Shown here: in pieces, positions 42,424-53,204 of the stretch | Layout: each line of letters starts with the position of its first letter | Position numbering within the stretch: the first letter of the stretch is position 1 | Source of the DNA: Polyangiaceae bacterium | GTDB taxonomy: Bacteria; Myxococcota_A; Polyangia; Polyangiales; Polyangiaceae | Direction of reading: 5' to 3' | Length of the DNA stretch: 64,000 nt | Assembly (NCBI GenBank): GCA_029266615.1 | Contig: JAQSWN010000031.1 | Coordinates: 1-64,000 of the forward strand | Notes under the pieces: model-generated | Seen by the model: only the letters and a program-made list of their open reading frames with translations | What the model was told of the DNA's origin: nothing | The model's database searches: none | Translations under genes and position numbers: made by a program

Positions 42424-44518
42424 GTAGCAAGCTCAGCCGCTCGCGCGGCCCCTCTCCACCGGAAAGCACTTCTTCGATCACGGCGCCCGAGTCGAGGACC
42501 AAGCCGACGCGCTGGTCTCCCAGCTCGGTGGCGCCCGCGAACCCGCGCACCCGCGAGAGCGACGAGCCGAGCGGCTTGATTACGATGTCTTCTTGACCGA
42601 AGAGATGATCGACCACCAAGCCTAAACGGCGGTTCCCGAGCGCCGCCACCACGACGAACCGACGACGGCGCTCTTCCAACGGCTCCGGCAAGCCGAGCAA
42701 GCGTCCGAGGTCGCAGATCGGCAGTGAGCTGCCTCGCACCGTGATCACCTCGCGGTTCTCCACCCGCCGCACCTGCGCCGCGTCGAAGGACAACGCTTCG
42801 GACACCGTGGAAAGCGGAATCGCGAACACTTGTTCGTGCACGCGCACCAAGAGCGCGCTGACGATCGCGAGCGTGATCGGCAGCGTGATGGCCATCTTCG
42901 TGCCAATGCCGCTCTCGCTGTGCACGTCGATGACGCCGCCGAGCTTGTTGATGTTCGTCTTGACGATGTCCATGCCTACGCCGCGGCCGGACAGGTCGTC
43001 CGCCTGCTCGCGCGTGGATAGGCCGGGCACGAAAATGAGCGCCAAAATCTCGTCGCGGACCAGCTCACTGGCTTCGCCCCGCGCGATCTTGCCGCTCGCG
43101 ACCGCTTTTTCTACGAGCGCGGATTCGTCGATACCGCGGCCGTCGTCTTCGACCTCGATCATGACGTGGTTGCCTTTTTGAAAGGCGTTCAGGGCGATGG
43201 TGCCGGCGAGCGGCTTGCCCACCTCCGCGCGGCGCTCCGCGGACTCGATGCCGTGATCGATGGCGTTCCTGATCATGTGCATCAGCGGATCGCTGAGCTC
43301 TTCCACGATCAGCTTGTCGATCTCGGTCTCCGCGCCGGTGATAACGAGCCGAATCTCCTTGTTCAAGTCTCGGCTAATTTGCCGCACGACGCGGGCCAGG
43401 CGATCGAACACCTGGCCCAGCGGCACCATGCGCACCTCGAGGATGCCGTCCTGCATCTCGCCCAAGCGCCGGTCGAAGTTGCGGTGCAACCGCATCAGCT
43501 CCGTCGCGAGCTGGCGCGAGCCCTCTCCGCGGAGGCGCTCCGCGATGCGTGAGAGCGAGCTGCGCACGATCGAGAGCTCGCCCACGATGTTCATCAGGTG
43601 GTCGAGCTTGCGGATGTCGACGCGCACGGTCTGCGTCAGCGAGCGCAGCGAAGGCCCTTGCTCGGCGGGCCCCTCCCGATCCATCAACATCGCATCGGCG
43701 GCCTTGGGCGAAGAGATCGCGCCGGTTACACTGCCGCGCAGCGGGCCCACGCTCGGCGATACGGAGCCGCCGCGACGCCGCGGGATCTCCTCGATCACGA
43801 CATTGTCCGCGCCCAGCGAGCCGATGAGAGTCGCCAAGTCGTCACGCGACGCGACGAGCAGGTCCAGCTCGATGGCGTCGGCGCCGGTCGCTTCGCCCGT
43901 CGGCAGGTACGTGATGATCTCGCCGTGCCGCTTGGCACGCTCCTTCATGTCGTCCAGAGCCTTGTCGATGGTCGACAGGTCGAACTGCACGCGGAGCCGA
44001 TAGAGCTTGAGATTTTGCTCGATATTCGCGCGGAGCCGGTGCTCCTCGTACTCCGTGAGCACCGCGAGCATGCCGGGGTCGAGCTCGTAGTCGCCCACCG
44101 GGCTGACGCCGCGCTCCACCGCCGCTCCGAGCCGGTCCAGCCGGTGGAACAAGTCGTCCACGCTCGGCAGATCGTCGTCCCGGCCTTCCTTTTCGATGGT
44201 CAGGATGCGGCCGTATGCGTCCACGGTCGAGAAGAGGACGTCCAGCACCTCCGGCCGCAGGTCCATCCGACCGAGCCGTAAATCGTCGAGCAAGTCTTCG
44301 AGCCGGTGCGAGAAGGCGCCCAGCCGAATGGCACCGAAGAGCCCCGCGAGGCCCTTGAGCGTGTGAACGGCGCGGAAGGCTTCGTTGATCAGCGAAGGAT
44401 CTTCCTTGCCCGCCTTCTGCGCCGCGTCGAGCGCGAGCAGGTTGCGGCTCAGGGTCTCGATGATCTCTTGGGCTTCGGAGAAGAACTCCTCGCGAGCCTT
44501 GTCGGTTATCTCAGGCAT
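42416..44518 (-). CDS. cheA: CheA chemotaxis histidine kinase
   Basis: The 700-residue kinase has an Hpt domain with phospho-acceptor His52 (AVHTLKGLAG) and a middle segment with an acidic helical region. A dimerisation domain (TVRVDIRKLDHLMNIVGEL, about residues 295-360) follows. The ATPase domain has LMHMIRNAIDHGIE (N box), DDGRGID (G1) and GRGVGMDIV (G2). A C-terminal CheW-like domain ends the protein (LLVRVHEQVFAIPLSTVSEAL onward). All catalytic boxes are intact. No receiver domain is fused, unlike FrzE. It overlaps the upstream receiver gene by 8 bp. Confidence 0.96.
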   Translation of the reverse strand: MPEITDKAREEFFSEAQEIIETLSRNLLALDAAQKAGKEDPSLINEAFRAVHTLKGLAGLFGAIRLGAFSHRLEDLLDDLRLGRMDLRPEVLDVLFSTVDAYGRILTIEKEGRDDDLPSVDDLFHRLDRLGAAVERGVSPVGDYELDPGMLAVLTEYEEHRLRANIEQNLKLYRLRVQFDLSTIDKALDDMKERAKRHGEIITYLPTGEATGADAIELDLLVASRDDLATLIGSLGADNVVIEEIPRRRGGSVSPSVGPLRGSVTGAISSPKAADAMLMDREGPAEQGPSLRSLTQTVRVDIRKLDHLMNIVGELSIVRSSLSRIAERLRGEGSRQLATELMRLHRNFDRRLGEMQDGILEVRMVPLGQVFDRLARVVRQISRDLNKEIRLVITGAETEIDKLIVEELSDPLMHMIRNAIDHGIESAERRAEVGKPLAGTIALNAFQKGNHVMIEVEDDGRGIDESALVEKAVASGKIARGEASELVRDEILALIFVPGLSTREQADDLSGRGVGMDIVKTNINKLGGVIDVHSESGIGTKMAITLPITLAIVSALLVRVHEQVFAIPLSTVSEALSFDAAQVRRVENREVITVRGSSLPICDLGRLLGLPEPLEERRRRFVVVAALGNRRLGLVVDHLFGQEDIVIKPLGSSLSRVRGFAGATELGDQRVGLVLDSGAVIEEVLSGGEGPRERLSLLHG

Positions 44519-44912
44519 GCGCCCCCGACCCGGGCTCCGCTCCCATCTGCTCGAGCACGTGCTTGACCAGCGCCTCGGCCGTGAACGGCTTGACGAGGTA
44601 GCTGCTCGCGCCGAGCGACAGGCCCCGGTCGCGGTCGCGCTCGGAAGATGCGGTCGAAATGATCAATATCGGCGTGCTCCTGTGAGCCTCGCTTTTCTTG
44701 ATGAAGCTAATCAGCTCCAGCCCGTTGATGTCCGGCATGTTGATGTCGGTGATGACGAGGTCCCAGGCGCCACGCGGCAGGAGACGCAGAGCGTCGAACC
44801 CGCTCTGCGCTTCGGCAATCTCCAGCGGTCCGAGCGCCGTCGCCGACGTCAGGGCGGCGCGGACAAAAGTCCGCATGCTGGCGGAGTCTTCGACGAGCAG
44901 CACCCGGCGCAT
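44511..44912 (-). CDS. cheY: CheY-like single-domain response regulator
   Basis: A stand-alone receiver of 133 residues with acidic pocket Glu8/Asp9, phospho-acceptor Asp56 (VITDINMP), Thr/Ser in IISTAS and Lys in LVKPF. It is the first gene of the che operon and overlaps cheA by 8 bp. It is the expected phosphorylation target of CheA. Whether it controls a motor, a gliding or pilus apparatus, or something else is not visible. Confidence 0.93.
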   Translation of the reverse strand: MRRVLLVEDSASMRTFVRAALTSATALGPLEIAEAQSGFDALRLLPRGAWDLVITDINMPDINGLELISFIKKSEAHRSTPILIISTASSERDRDRGLSLGASSYLVKPFTAEALVKHVLEQMGAEPGSGAHA

Positions 44913-45014
44913 TGGGCGTCAGCATACCACCCCGGGCTCTTCTGGCGCTATTTGTGGCAATGTCGCGGTTTCGCGGGTCGGCCCGTCACCTACTTCAGCT
45001 CCTTTCCGACGTTT

Positions 45015-46315
45015 ATGGCGCAAAAGACTGCAATCATCGGCGCCGGCTCGTCCGGCCTGACTGTCCTCAAAGCCCTGCGCGCGGCGGACGTGCCCGCCGT
45101 GTGCTTCGAGCGCGGCTCGAAGGTGGGTGGCAATTGGGTCTTCGATAACGACAACGGCCAGAGCCGCATCTACCGCTCGCTTCGCATCAACACGTCCCGG
45201 AACCGCATGCAGTTCTCGGACTTCCCGATGCCGGCCGACTACCCTGACTACGCCAGCCACGAGCAAGTGGCGCGCTACTTCGACGCCTACGCGGATAAGT
45301 TCGACCTCAGACCCGGCATACGGTTTCGCACGAAAGTGGAGCGAGTGACGCCTCGCGGCCGCGGTTACGCGGTCGCGACCGACGACGGGCAAGAGCACGT
45401 GTTCGACGCCGTGGTGGTCGCGAACGGTCACCACTGGGATCCCGCCTTTCCGGATCCGCCGGCCCCGGGCCACTTCGATGGCATCACCCTGCACTCGCAC
45501 CATTACGTGAGCCCGAGCGAGCCCCACGACCTCGCGGCAAAACGGGTAGTAGTAGTCGGTATCGGCAACAGCGCCGTGGACATCGCGAGCGAGCTGGCGC
45601 TCCGCGGCGCTGAGGTTGCGCTCTCGGTGCGGCGCGGAGCATGGGTTTTACCCAAGCACGCGTTCGGTCGTCCCATCGACCAGCCTGGCATCATTCCCCG
45701 GTCCTGGCCCGACTCGGTGAAGACCCGCATCGCGGAGCTCTGGTACCGCCTCAAGGTGGGCGCGCCCGCCGACTACGGCTTGCCCGCTCCGGATCACCGC
45801 CTCGGCCATGCGCACCCCACCTTGTCGGATGATCTGTTACCGCTGCTTCGTCAGGGCAAAATCGCGGCGCGCCCGGCGATCCAGCGGCTAAACGGCAAAG
45901 TCGTGCACTTCACGGATGGCAGCCATTTCGATGCCGACGCAGTCGTCTACTGCACGGGCTACAGCGTCTCTTTCCCGTTCTTCGAGCCAAGCTTCGTGTC
46001 CGCGCCCAACAACGAGCTGCCGCTGTTCTTGCGCTGTTTCCACCTCGAGCACCGCGGGTTGATGTTCGCCGGCTTGGCCCAGCCCCTCGGCGCGATCATG
46101 CCGCTCGTCGAAGCTCAGGGCCGGCTCTTCGCGAGCTACCTGCGCGGGGACTACTCGCTGCCCGACGCCGCGGAGATGCGTGAGCGCGCGCGGCGGGAGC
46201 GCGAGCACGTGCGGCGCCGCTTCGTCGCGACCCGGCGCCACACCATGCAAGTCGACTTCGACGCGTACTTGGCCGATGTCGCGCGTGAGCTGCGCGCGGG
46301 TCAGCGCCGACGAGG

Positions 46316-46319
<4 letters not shown>
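45015..46319 (+). CDS. Flavin-containing monooxygenase
   Basis: This 434-residue FAD/NADPH oxygenase has the FAD fingerprint GAGSSG (residues 8-13), the FMO signature with F-x-G-x3-H-S in FDGITLHSHHY, the NADPH site VVGIGNSAVD, and the late motif YCTGYSVSFPF. It probably oxygenates a soft nucleophile (N or S) or a ketone; the substrate is unknown. ATG 45015 is the right start, since the longer frame runs antisense through cheA and cheY. It converges on DAHP synthase (4 bp overlap). Confidence 0.92.
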
Positions 46320-47371
<1,052 letters not shown>

Positions 47372-47458
47372 GCGGGGCGCTTAGTAGTACGGCCGGAACA
47401 GAACGCAAATTCGCCGCACACTTGCGGCCTGCAGCGGGGTCGTGAGCAGTATGAGGCG

Positions 47459-49216
47459 TTGGACCACCCCGCCCTGTCCACCCCGCCGCCGTTCCGGCCG
47501 GAGCCGACCCAGGCCGCCCCCCGCCAGCGGTTCACGCGCGGGCGCGTCAGTCCCCGGGGAATCACCTGGTTCGGGGTTACCTCGTTTTGGGGCCATTTGC
47601 GGCACTTCGTCTCAGCCGCGATCGCGACCGAGGACATCGACTCGCGAGACTGGATGACTCCGGACATCCCCGCCGAGCTCACGGCCCGCGTCGCGCGGGT
47701 CCTGGGCGGAGACGAGCGGGCCGGCAGCGTGATCGAAGCGCTCGGGCGCGACCTCTGGATAGACTACGTGTCGGACACTGGCGACGACGTCTCCGTGAGC
47801 CGGGCGGTGGGGCGCCTCATCGTCGAGCCGTACGAGGTGCCCGACCCCGAGCGGCCGGGCGAATACCTCGTCGCGCCGCGCGGTGAGCTGCTGCTGTTCG
47901 GGGGTGACACGGCGTATCCCGTCGCGACCGCGCAAGAGATCACGAACCGCGTCCTCGTGCCCTTCAACGAAGCGCTCGTCGGCAAAGACACCACCCCGCG
48001 CGTGCTGCTCGGCATTCCCGGCAATCACGACTGGTACGACGGGTTGGATGGCTTTGGCCGTATGTTCCGCGTGCGCCCGCCGGAAGACGAAGCCGACGCG
48101 CGCCCGAGCATGCTCGGAGTGTCCAAGCCGATGCTCGAGCATTACGCGGAATGGGCGCGTGAGTTCGTGCTCGGCGGCAAAGTCGAAAAGCCGAAGGCGC
48201 TCGTCCTATCCGGCTACGTTCCCGTGCAAAACGCGAGCTACTTTCTGCTCCCGCTCACTCCCCACATTCACCTGTTCGGGGTGGACCGGCAGCTCAAGAC
48301 CATCGACTCGCGGCAGAAGCGCTTCTTCGTCGAGTGGTCGCGCGAGCACGCTGACGCGCGCCCCTGGGTGCTCTTGCCGGATCCGCTCTGGCGCTTCGGC
48401 TCGGCCAGCCTCAGCGGCACGCAAATGATTCAGACCCTCGGCTTCGACTTCCACGCCCGGCCGCACTTCTTGCTGTCCGGCGACATTCACCACTACGAGC
48501 GCAGCACCTCGGGCAGCACCTTGCACGTCACCGCGGGCGGCGGCGGCGCGTTCCTGCACCCCGCGCCCGTCTTCGATGGCCGTCGCCCCGCCGACAAACG
48601 CTGGCCCAACTCCACCCAGTCGCGGGCCTTGCTCGGGGGCGTACCGTGGAAAATCACGCGCGGACGCTCGGGCTTCCTGCCGCACCTCGTCTTCCTCGCG
48701 CTGTTCGCGCCGGCTATGTCGCTCGGCTTACGCGTCTACGATCGCATCGGCGTCATCGTGGCTGCGCCGATCGCGGTCACGCTGGTGGTCACCACCGTTT
48801 ACGCGCTGATCGGCGGCGTGCGGCGTCGCTGGCGCTTGGTACTCCCGCCTGCAATGTTTGCGGGTGCGCTCACCGCCTCATTGCCCATCGTGGCGTCGCT
48901 GCTCGTCAAGCAAATGCTGCTCCGCCTGAGCTTCGTCCCATCGCCGAGCGTGGTCGCGGGCGGCACCCTGCTGCTCACCGTATTCGCCGCGACCTACTTG
49001 TTCGGCTCGTACCTCGCGTGGCTCACGCGGCACGGAATCGAGCACACCCAAGCGTTTACCGCGCTCGATCACCCTGGTTACAAGCATTTCTTGCGCCTAC
49101 GCGTGCGCGCCGACGGCAGCGGCGTGGACGGCTACTGCATCGGGCTCACGGATCCGCTCGCGCCGGACGCGAAACCGGAGCTGGTGGACACGTTCACGTG
49201 GCGCGTCCACGGCTGA
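47459..49216 (+). CDS. Membrane-anchored metallophosphoesterase
   Basis: Residues about 100-410 carry calcineurin-type metal ligands: LLFGGDTAYP, GIPGNHDWYDG and SGDIHHYERS. The usual first D-x-H motif is not obvious. After it come about four hydrophobic helices (LPHLVFLALFAPAMSLGL; VIVAAPIAVTLVVTTVYALI; AGALTASLPIVASLLV; GTLLLTVFAATYLFGSYLAWL) and a soluble tail, so it is a membrane phosphoesterase of unknown substrate. The start is unresolved. The frame is open far upstream, and I picked TTG 47459 as the first plausible start beyond the DAHP synthase promoter region. Strong coding sequence begins near 47560. Confidence 0.8.
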   Translation: MDHPALSTPPPFRPEPTQAAPRQRFTRGRVSPRGITWFGVTSFWGHLRHFVSAAIATEDIDSRDWMTPDIPAELTARVARVLGGDERAGSVIEALGRDLWIDYVSDTGDDVSVSRAVGRLIVEPYEVPDPERPGEYLVAPRGELLLFGGDTAYPVATAQEITNRVLVPFNEALVGKDTTPRVLLGIPGNHDWYDGLDGFGRMFRVRPPEDEADARPSMLGVSKPMLEHYAEWAREFVLGGKVEKPKALVLSGYVPVQNASYFLLPLTPHIHLFGVDRQLKTIDSRQKRFFVEWSREHADARPWVLLPDPLWRFGSASLSGTQMIQTLGFDFHARPHFLLSGDIHHYERSTSGSTLHVTAGGGGAFLHPAPVFDGRRPADKRWPNSTQSRALLGGVPWKITRGRSGFLPHLVFLALFAPAMSLGLRVYDRIGVIVAAPIAVTLVVTTVYALIGGVRRRWRLVLPPAMFAGALTASLPIVASLLVKQMLLRLSFVPSPSVVAGGTLLLTVFAATYLFGSYLAWLTRHGIEHTQAFTALDHPGYKHFLRLRVRADGSGVDGYCIGLTDPLAPDAKPELVDTFTWRVHG

Positions 49217-49251
49217 GGGAAGCTTCCGCGCACCCAAGGCGTAGCCTAGCC

Positions 49252-49908
49252 GTGGGTCCGAGGTCCGTGCGTCTTCCCCGTCGCGCTCTGCTGCTCGGCG
49301 CCGTCAGCGTCGCTGTACCGCGGCCGGTGCACGCCGGAGCGCCACTCATCGTCCTGCAGCCACTCGGCGCCGCCCTTCCGCCCGCCGAGCTCGACGCAGT
49401 CTCGGGCGCGCTCACCGCGTTCTATGCCGTGCAGCTCGTCATCGCGCCGCCTCTGGAGCTGCCGAAGCGCGCGTTTTACGCCAAGCGGCAGCGTTATCGC
49501 GCCGAAAAGCTGTTGGAGTACTTGGTCGCCCAGGGTCGCCCCGACGCGCGCGTCGTGCTCGGCCTCACGAGCGTGGACATCTCCACGACCAAAGCCCCCC
49601 ACGAGGATTGGGGCATCCTCGGCCTCGCGACGCTCGACGGCCGCAGCGCCGTTCTGTCCTCGTTTCGCTGCAAGCGCGCCGCCCAATCAACCGCCCACGC
49701 GCGCGTTCGCTTTGCCAAAACCGCCGTCCACGAGCTCGGTCACTCCTTCGGTCTCGACCATTGCCCGACGCCCGGCTGCATCATGCACGACGGTGAAGGC
49801 AGTGTGCTCACCACCGACACCGAGCATGACCTTTGCCAAGGCACCCGCACGCGCCTCACCGCCATCGGCGTGATGAAGCCCGGCGCTGTCTCTCCTTTCG
49901 CGCGCTGA
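49252..49908 (+). CDS. Archaemetzincin-like zinc metalloprotease with a signal peptide
   Basis: The 218-residue protein has the archaemetzincin zinc motif in HELGHSFGLDHC followed by PTPGCIM (H-E-x2-H-x2-G-x2-H-C-x4-C-x-M), with catalytic Glu in place. The second structural cysteine pair, normally C-x2-C, reads CQGT, so one zinc cysteine is missing. A basic N-terminus with twin arginines (LPRRALLLGAVSVAVPRPVHAG) looks like a signal peptide, perhaps Tat type. Archaemetzincins are usually cytosolic, so export would be unusual. GTG 49252 is preferred; GTG 49267 is next. Confidence 0.82.
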   Translation: MGPRSVRLPRRALLLGAVSVAVPRPVHAGAPLIVLQPLGAALPPAELDAVSGALTAFYAVQLVIAPPLELPKRAFYAKRQRYRAEKLLEYLVAQGRPDARVVLGLTSVDISTTKAPHEDWGILGLATLDGRSAVLSSFRCKRAAQSTAHARVRFAKTAVHELGHSFGLDHCPTPGCIMHDGEGSVLTTDTEHDLCQGTRTRLTAIGVMKPGAVSPFAR

Positions 49909-50057
49909 CCATCTCCGATCGGTCCCATAGGTGGGGGGCGCCACACCGTAGCAGGGCGCGTCCGCCGCTCACCGTGCGGCCTTGGCTCAACGCCGCCGCG
50001 CAGTGCTACGCGCGGAGCCGCGCACGCGCGTCGATTTTCCAGCGAGGCGAATGTGAG

Positions 50058-51815
50058 TCAGCCGCGCGCGCCGTGCACGCCCGTGCGGAGCAGGGGCAAA
50101 ACGTTCCCCGTGGATTCATAGTCGAAGAGGCCCCGCGCGATGTCTTCCAAGTGACGGTGGCTGGGGAAGTAGAACGGTTTTGGAAAGCTGCGGAGCGGCC
50201 CGCGCAGCACGACTTTTTGGACGTGCTCGAGCATGAGCGCGTTGTGCACGAAGCCGATGCCGCTCTGGGCGTTTTGCAGGGAGCCGCTCGGATGCCCGCC
50301 CCAGGGCGGCGTGCCCGTGCCGTACCCCAGCGCCGGCCAATAGTTGACGGCGACGGTGCCGTAGCGGAGCTCGTCTATCGCTCGAGAGAGTGCGGCTTCC
50401 AGCGCAGGATCACCTTCCGCCTGGCTCGGGAAGTACAGCATCGCGTTCAAGGTGCCCCACACCTTGTCGTTCAGGAAGCGCACGGCGCGGTCCAAGAACT
50501 CTGGGGCGTCGCTCTCGTCTATTTCGACGACGCTCAAGAACGGGCAAAATGGCTCGAGCTGAAACGACTCCGCGTCGGACTCCGGCGAAAGGCCGGTGAG
50601 GAGCGTCCACGGCAGTTGGCCATCGCCAGCGGGGGATGACCAAAGTCGACCGTCGCCAGGGTGGGCGGCGAGCTCCTGGAAGCGCTTGACCGCGCCGGGG
50701 TAGTACGCCGCCCTCGCTGGCTGCTCGGTGAACAAGCGCTCGAGCCGCGACACGATAGGCTCTGCCAATTGGGTCGGCAGCACGAGCAGCTTGGCGGCGT
50801 TGCAATTGAACGACGCGTTGTTGAACAGCATGCCCGCGATCCCCTCGGCGACGTCCGACAGCTCCTGCTCCGTGTACCGCCCGGGAGTGACCACGACGGG
50901 GCTCACGTTGCCGAGCTCGCTGGTGATGCTCTTTTGCAGGAGCGGGCGCCCGTTCCTTTGCCGCTCGACGCGCTCTGCCCCCGGCGGCCCCCACACGATC
51001 GCGTCGTGCGTTTCGATCGCGCCTGTGAGGTGCACGTGGTCCACATGGGGGCTGCCGAGGAGCGCCTTGCCCGCCTCCACGCCGCCGTAGACGACGGCAA
51101 ACCCTCCCAGGGCCGCGATGGGCTCGAAAATGTGCTCGAACGCGGGCCCTAAGTACGAGTTGACGGGGCTCATCTTGAGCACGCAGCTCCGCCCCATCAC
51201 GAAGCACTCGTGCAGCACGTCCAGAGCTGGGATGCTCGCCACGTTCCCCGCGCCGAGCACCGCCGCCACGGAGCCGCGCGGCGCCGCCTCGCGATAGAAG
51301 CTGGCCTGGGCACCGCGAATGTCCGCTGCGTCGACCTCGCGCCCGAGCCGAACGTCGATCGTGTACGGCATGAACAGGACGCGGTCGGCCAAGCTGTGCG
51401 GCATCACCTGCACGGAGACTTCTCCGCTCGGGAGGCGGCGCACGCGGTCGTCCGCGATGAGCGGCGCGCCGCGCTCGCGGATTTGAGCGAGCGAGTCGCC
51501 GAGTAGCCGGACATAACGCTGAATCACGACCGCGCCCGCCAAGAGCTCCTCTCCGAAGCCGCCAGGGCGGTTCTCCAAGCCTTTGGCGCGAGCGCCGAGC
51601 CGGGCGAGCTCGTGCCCGCGCGCTCGAAGCCGCGCGCGGACCTCGCCCAGGGCGGCAAGTTTTTTGGACAGCGGCGCCCGCGCGAAGCCTTGGGAGCGAG
51701 CGCCAACCTCGCGGGTGATTTCCTCGACCGCGCGCGGATCGGTTTCGACCACGGTTGCGGGAGCTGTCGTGGCGCTAGAAGCGCTTGTAGTCGAAGGTAC
51801 GCGGGCGCCGGTCAC
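50058..51815 (-). CDS. Aldehyde dehydrogenase superfamily protein
   Basis: The 585-residue protein has the ALDH Rossmann and catalytic folds: VLGAGNVASIPALDVL and SCVLKMSP (NAD-binding Lys), TSELGNVSPVVV with the general-base Glu, and the nucleophile Cys338 in ASFNCNAAK. Late conserved blocks are FCPFLSVVEI and LRYGTVAVNYWPALGYG. It is about 90 residues longer than typical ALDHs, mostly at the N-terminus. The substrate is unknown. The start is GTG 51815. It stands alone, divergent from the coiled-coil gene. Confidence 0.88.
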   Translation of the reverse strand: MTGARVPSTTSASSATTAPATVVETDPRAVEEITREVGARSQGFARAPLSKKLAALGEVRARLRARGHELARLGARAKGLENRPGGFGEELLAGAVVIQRYVRLLGDSLAQIRERGAPLIADDRVRRLPSGEVSVQVMPHSLADRVLFMPYTIDVRLGREVDAADIRGAQASFYREAAPRGSVAAVLGAGNVASIPALDVLHECFVMGRSCVLKMSPVNSYLGPAFEHIFEPIAALGGFAVVYGGVEAGKALLGSPHVDHVHLTGAIETHDAIVWGPPGAERVERQRNGRPLLQKSITSELGNVSPVVVTPGRYTEQELSDVAEGIAGMLFNNASFNCNAAKLLVLPTQLAEPIVSRLERLFTEQPARAAYYPGAVKRFQELAAHPGDGRLWSSPAGDGQLPWTLLTGLSPESDAESFQLEPFCPFLSVVEIDESDAPEFLDRAVRFLNDKVWGTLNAMLYFPSQAEGDPALEAALSRAIDELRYGTVAVNYWPALGYGTGTPPWGGHPSGSLQNAQSGIGFVHNALMLEHVQKVVLRGPLRSFPKPFYFPSHRHLEDIARGLFDYESTGNVLPLLRTGVHGARG

Positions 51816-51899
51816 GGTGCTTCAATTTAACGCTATTCGTGGCCGGCGTGCGCGGCCTTTCCTTCCACAGCTAGAACGAGCAAAGTAGCCTCTCAAGCG

Positions 51900-53204
51900 A
51901 TGGCGGAAGGCGGAAGACCTCCTGACCTCCCGCGGCGACCGACGAGCCTCATGGGTGAGATGATCCCGCCGGAATCGAAGCCCACTCCCCCTCGCGGCGT
52001 CGACCTACACGCTTCCGTCACCCTCGCGCCCCCCTCCCCGCTTCCGGCTTTCGCCGCTCAGGGTGACGCGCACCTGCGGGCCGCTTTGGATGCCGGGTCG
52101 CGCGCCGGCTCGAACCTGAGCGAGCTGTCCAGAACCGTAAGGGAGCTCGCCCTTGGTTTGTCAGGCGCGAAGCAAGCCAACGAGCAGCTGGTCCAAGAGC
52201 TCGAGACCCTGCGCTCCTTGCTCGGCGACGCCGGCGAGCAACGGCGCATGCTCGCCGAGCGCATCGTGAAGCTCGAGCAAGAGCTGTCGGAGAAGGACGC
52301 GACTCTGCGCCGCGAGCGGCAGTTCCTCACCGATCAGCACGACGAGTTCTTGGCCGCCTTACTCGACGAGCACGAAGAGGCGCTGCACGGGCGCGTCCGC
52401 AGCGAGACGGCCCGCGTGAGCCCCCACGCCGCGGAGCCCGACGAGCGCTCGCACGCCGAGGCCCCGCGCACCGGAGCGGACTCCGAGCGCGAGGTCGCGG
52501 AGGCCACGCGCTTCGCGCTCGAAAGCGAGCTCGCGCGCGCGCGCGAGGCGTTGTTCCAAGCCCAGCGGGCCCGGGACGAAGCCCAGGCCCGCGCCGAGAA
52601 GCGCGAACGCGAGCGCGACGAGCTTCGCGCGGAAGCTTCGCAACTGCGCGCGCGCCTCGGTACGAACCGTTCCAGCTCTGCTCCTCCTCCGCCCGCCCCG
52701 CTCCACAGCAAGCCGCCCAGCTTCATGCCGCCCGGCGCCCTGACCCTCGACGACGGGGAGCTGGATTCGAACCTGCATGCGCGCGGCATGACCCCGCGGA
52801 TGCCGAGCGTGGTGCCTCGCTTAGGGGCGTCGCTAGCACCAGAACGCCTTCGGCGGAGCTCGCCCAGCTCATCTCCGGACGCTACCGTCACCCCCTTCCC
52901 GCGCGAGACAACGCGCCCTGGCGTTGGGGGGCCGAAGCCTTCCGAGCCTCCGCCCCCGCCGAGTTTTGGTCCGCCCCCATCGGGCTGGACCCCGCCGCCT
53001 CCGGCCGCCGAGCCCACGCCCACCGCACCGCGCCTGCAGTCCGCTGCGTACCTGCCGCAGGGCTTGCCCAGCCTCACGCCGATTTTACGGGCGAAACCGG
53101 ACCCAACGACTCGACCGCTCATCGACTATTCGCTAGGGGAAGGCGGCGTCCAGAGCGAGTTGCTCGAGGGCGCGCGGCTCTCGTCCACCCCCCCTAGAAA
53201 ATAA
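51900..53204 (+). CDS. Coiled-coil protein with a proline-rich C-terminus
   Basis: In this 434-residue protein, residues about 75-160 and 195-260 form long coiled coils (QELETLRSLLGDAGEQRRMLAERI; REALFQAQRARDEAQARAEKRERERDEL). A disordered region rich in Pro and Ser follows, ending in a short conserved-looking tail (RPLIDYSLGEGG). No membrane or catalytic motif. Such architecture suits a cytoskeletal or scaffold role, but that is only a structural analogy. It abuts the next gene directly. Confidence 0.75.
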   Translation: MAEGGRPPDLPRRPTSLMGEMIPPESKPTPPRGVDLHASVTLAPPSPLPAFAAQGDAHLRAALDAGSRAGSNLSELSRTVRELALGLSGAKQANEQLVQELETLRSLLGDAGEQRRMLAERIVKLEQELSEKDATLRRERQFLTDQHDEFLAALLDEHEEALHGRVRSETARVSPHAAEPDERSHAEAPRTGADSEREVAEATRFALESELARAREALFQAQRARDEAQARAEKRERERDELRAEASQLRARLGTNRSSSAPPPPAPLHSKPPSFMPPGALTLDDGELDSNLHARGMTPRMPSVVPRLGASLAPERLRRSSPSSSPDATVTPFPRETTRPGVGGPKPSEPPPPPSFGPPPSGWTPPPPAAEPTPTAPRLQSAAYLPQGLPSLTPILRAKPDPTTRPLIDYSLGEGGVQSELLEGARLSSTPPRK

